A DNA stretch of 7,790 nucleotides, taken from NCBI GenBank assembly GCA_900551945.1, contig URYE01000096.1, positions 1-7,790 of the forward strand. Reading direction: 5' to 3'. This document shows positions 6,708 through 7,790 of the stretch, piece by piece. The notes beneath the pieces were generated by a model that worked only from the letters and a program-made list of their open reading frames with translations, made no database searches and was not told where the DNA came from. The position numbers and the translations under genes are program-made. Origin of the DNA: an uncultured Eubacterium sp. (GTDB taxonomy: Bacteria > Bacillota > Clostridia > Lachnospirales > Lachnospiraceae). Every line of letters starts with the position of its first letter. Within the stretch, counting starts at the first letter, position 1.

Positions 6708-6941
6708 TTATATTTTCTTTACTCTTTTTAGTTCTTTATTATTATCTTCATAACCATAATCTATATTACAATTTTCTATATCCCAAGATATTTGTGAAGA
6801 TATTCTTTCATATTCTATTTCAAGTGTAGTTAATTTTTCTCTTAATTCATTACTAAAATTACCTTTTTTTACTGATATTCTAAGTTCAAAGATTTTTCTT
6901 TCTAACTCATAAAATTCTTTTAATGTATATTTTTTCTTCAT
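6708..6941 (-). CDS. Small charged helical protein of unknown function
   Basis: This is a 77-residue protein that I do not recognise. It is rich in Lys, Glu, Leu and Ile. The first about 55 residues have a heptad-like pattern suggesting one or two amphipathic helices or a short coiled coil, and the tail is acidic then basic (E-D-N-N-K-E-L-K-R-V-K-K). There is a single Cys in the I-E-N-C-N-I segment near residue 58, and no membrane segment or signal peptide. The start has AAAGGA a few bases before the ATG, and coding bias is like its neighbours, so it is likely a real gene. It follows yneF by 33 bases on the same strand with no terminator between, indicating co-transcription. It could be a lineage-specific small cytoplasmic protein. 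Confidence 0.68.
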   Translation of the reverse strand: MKKKYTLKEFYELERKIFELRISVKKGNFSNELREKLTTLEIEYERISSQISWDIENCNIDYGYEDNNKELKRVKKI

Positions 6942-6974
6942 ACTATCCTTTCGTATTAAAACAAAATGAATAAA

Positions 6975-7190
6975 TTACATAAACTTATTCATCTGTTTCA
7001 TCATTTGATTAACTTGTTTTTGTGATGGAGTTCTTCCCATCTGACTCATCATTGTTTTAATCATTTGTTCATTTATAGGTGGATTTTTCTTTAATTCTTT
7101 CTTCATTAATTTTCTAGCTACTAGAAAACCTATTACTGCTCCTAGTACAAGACCACCTAAGGCATATAATAAATCCCATAACCATTGCAT
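6975..7190 (-). CDS. yneF: YneF family (UPF0154) small membrane protein
   Basis: This 71-residue protein matches the UPF0154/YneF family by length and pattern: one N-terminal transmembrane helix (about residues 4-25, with a glycine-rich A-L-G-G-L-V-L-G-A core), a basic A-R-K-L-M-K-K stretch on the inner side, then the conserved LKKNPPINEQMIKTMMSQMG and T-P-S-Q-K-Q-V-N-Q-M-M-K-Q-M-N. The family is typical of Bacilli and Mollicutes, and its function is unknown. The start has a near-perfect AAGGAGGG at 7198-7205 with a 7-base spacer. It is probably the first gene of an operon with the downstream 77-residue protein. The gene helps place the AT-rich piece outside the Lachnospiraceae. Confidence 0.93.
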   Translation of the reverse strand: MQWLWDLLYALGGLVLGAVIGFLVARKLMKKELKKNPPINEQMIKTMMSQMGRTPSQKQVNQMMKQMNKFM

Positions 7191-7211
7191 GTTATATCCC
7201 TCCTTAAGATA

Positions 7212-7240
7212 ATTTTACTATTAAATTAGTATTTTGTAAA
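7212..7240 (-). promoter_or_regulatory. Candidate promoter for yneF
   Basis: On the minus strand TTTACA (7235-7240) and TAAAAT (7212-7217) are 17 bases apart. The predicted start near 7205 would begin almost at the ribosome binding site, giving a very short leader of about 15 bases. A second TATAAT lies at 7272-7277, but its -35 would fall across the right breakpoint and is not present. Confidence 0.5.
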
Positions 7241-7278
7241 GTTATTTTACTAATTCTACACTACTCTTCTTATTATAT

Positions 7279-7291
7279 AATTTACATAACC
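7279..7291. other. Probable chimeric breakpoint 2 (AT-rich piece to clpC)
   Basis: Left of here the DNA is AT-rich noncoding sequence upstream of yneF. From 7289 the plus-strand frame reads T-K-N-N-P and matches ClpC without interruption. The preceding residues in frame are I-Y-I, where the family has Q-R-R. An A-rich tract at 7291-7296 could have provided microhomology for a false join. Confidence 0.78.
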
Positions 7292-7790
7292 AAAAATAAT
7301 CCATGTTTAATAGGAGAACCTGGTGTTGGAAAAACTGCGATTGCAGAAGGTCTGGCAAGCCGTATCTATGAGGGAAATGTGCCAGATACTATTTCTGGAA
7401 AACGTGTGGTGACACTCGATATGGCTGGCATGGTAGCCGGCTCAAAGTACCGCGGTGAGTTTGAAGAGCGCATGAAAAATGTGATCAATGAAGTGCGAAA
7501 CGATGGTCAGACACTTCTATTTATTGATGAGCTCCATACATTAGTCGATGCAGGCGGCGCGGATGGAGCTATGAATGCTTCTAATATTTTAAAGCCATGC
7601 CTTGCAAGAGGTGAGCTTCAGATTGTCGGAGCAACTACTATTGATGAGTACAGAAAGCACATCGAAAAGGATGCTGCTCTTGAGAGAAGATTTCAGCCTG
7701 TTATGGTAGAGGAGCCTTCTGAGGATGAGACAGTTGCTATTTTGAAGGGTCTACGCCATGTTTACGAGGAGCATCACAGAGTTAAGATTA
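7289..7790 (+). CDS. clpC: ClpC-type Clp ATPase, internal fragment (first AAA+ domain)
   Basis: This is an open frame of 167 codons without start or stop, cut at the left by the breakpoint and at the right by the window edge. It covers the first AAA+ domain of a ClpC unfoldase, which feeds substrates to ClpP. Visible motifs in order are Walker A GEPGVGKT, pore-loop region [14 protein letters not shown], Walker B LLFIDE followed by LHT, the N-A-S-N-I-L-K-P segment, sensor region VGATT, and the arginine-finger stretch [10 protein letters not shown]. The N-I-L-K-P and H-H-R-V-K-I forms favour ClpC over ClpB. The N-terminal about 200 residues (Clp repeat domain) and the second AAA+ domain are not in the window. 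Codon use and the P-C-L-I-G-E-P variant resemble Lachnospiraceae clpC. One oddity is Asp in L-V-D-A-G-G, where Gly (V-G-A-G-G) is usual. Confidence 0.9.

Noticed and set aside
2638..7288. AT-rich block as a genomic island or prophage inserted beside clpC
   Set aside because: It has no integrase, transposase, phage gene, direct repeats or attachment-like duplication at the two ends. Both edge genes (ylbJ and clpC) are truncated without their missing parts on the other side.

Overview
This window looks like three pieces of DNA from at least two bacteria joined end to end, not one continuous locus. Bases 1 to about 2637 have moderate GC: one 60-base line sampled in each gene gave about 35% and 53%. 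The gene types fit a gut-type Clostridia genome, probably Lachnospiraceae. Bases about 2638 to 7288 are very AT-rich, with one sampled line about 18% GC. They carry housekeeping genes of Bacilli/Mollicutes character: ylbJ, tRNA-Glu, class III fructose-1,6-bisphosphatase, a DUF362 protein and yneF. Bases 7289 to 7790 return to about 43% GC and hold an internal piece of a Lachnospiraceae-like ClpC. Taxonomy is inferred from gene content and composition, not from a search.

Left piece, + strand: an AAA-ATPase-like/PD-(D/E)XK protein of the kind found in many copies in gut bacteria overlaps an HD-domain phosphohydrolase by ATGA, so the two are probably translationally coupled. A strong hairpin terminator (2584-2636) closes this unit. 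The next gene, ylbJ, has lost its 5' end, and its reading frame runs back through the terminator, which is a strong sign of an artificial join.

Middle piece: truncated ylbJ (+) faces a minus-strand group. Reading in minus direction from the right, this group is yneF and a 77-residue orphan (one operon), then the DUF362 gene and fbp (a second operon with a good extended -10 promoter), then tRNA-Glu(CUC) with its own candidate promoter and terminator. Trp is encoded by TGG and no gene has an internal TGA, so the standard bacterial code applies despite the low GC. fbp supports gluconeogenesis, yneF encodes a small membrane protein of unknown role, and ylbJ belongs to a family known from sporulation.

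Right piece: clpC begins abruptly at the conserved T-K-N-N-P just before Walker A and runs off the window.

I see no CRISPR array, insertion sequence, integrase or clear defence locus. The main result is the pair of breakpoints. Secondary points are the coupled AAA-nuclease/HD pair and an unusual tRNA-Glu.
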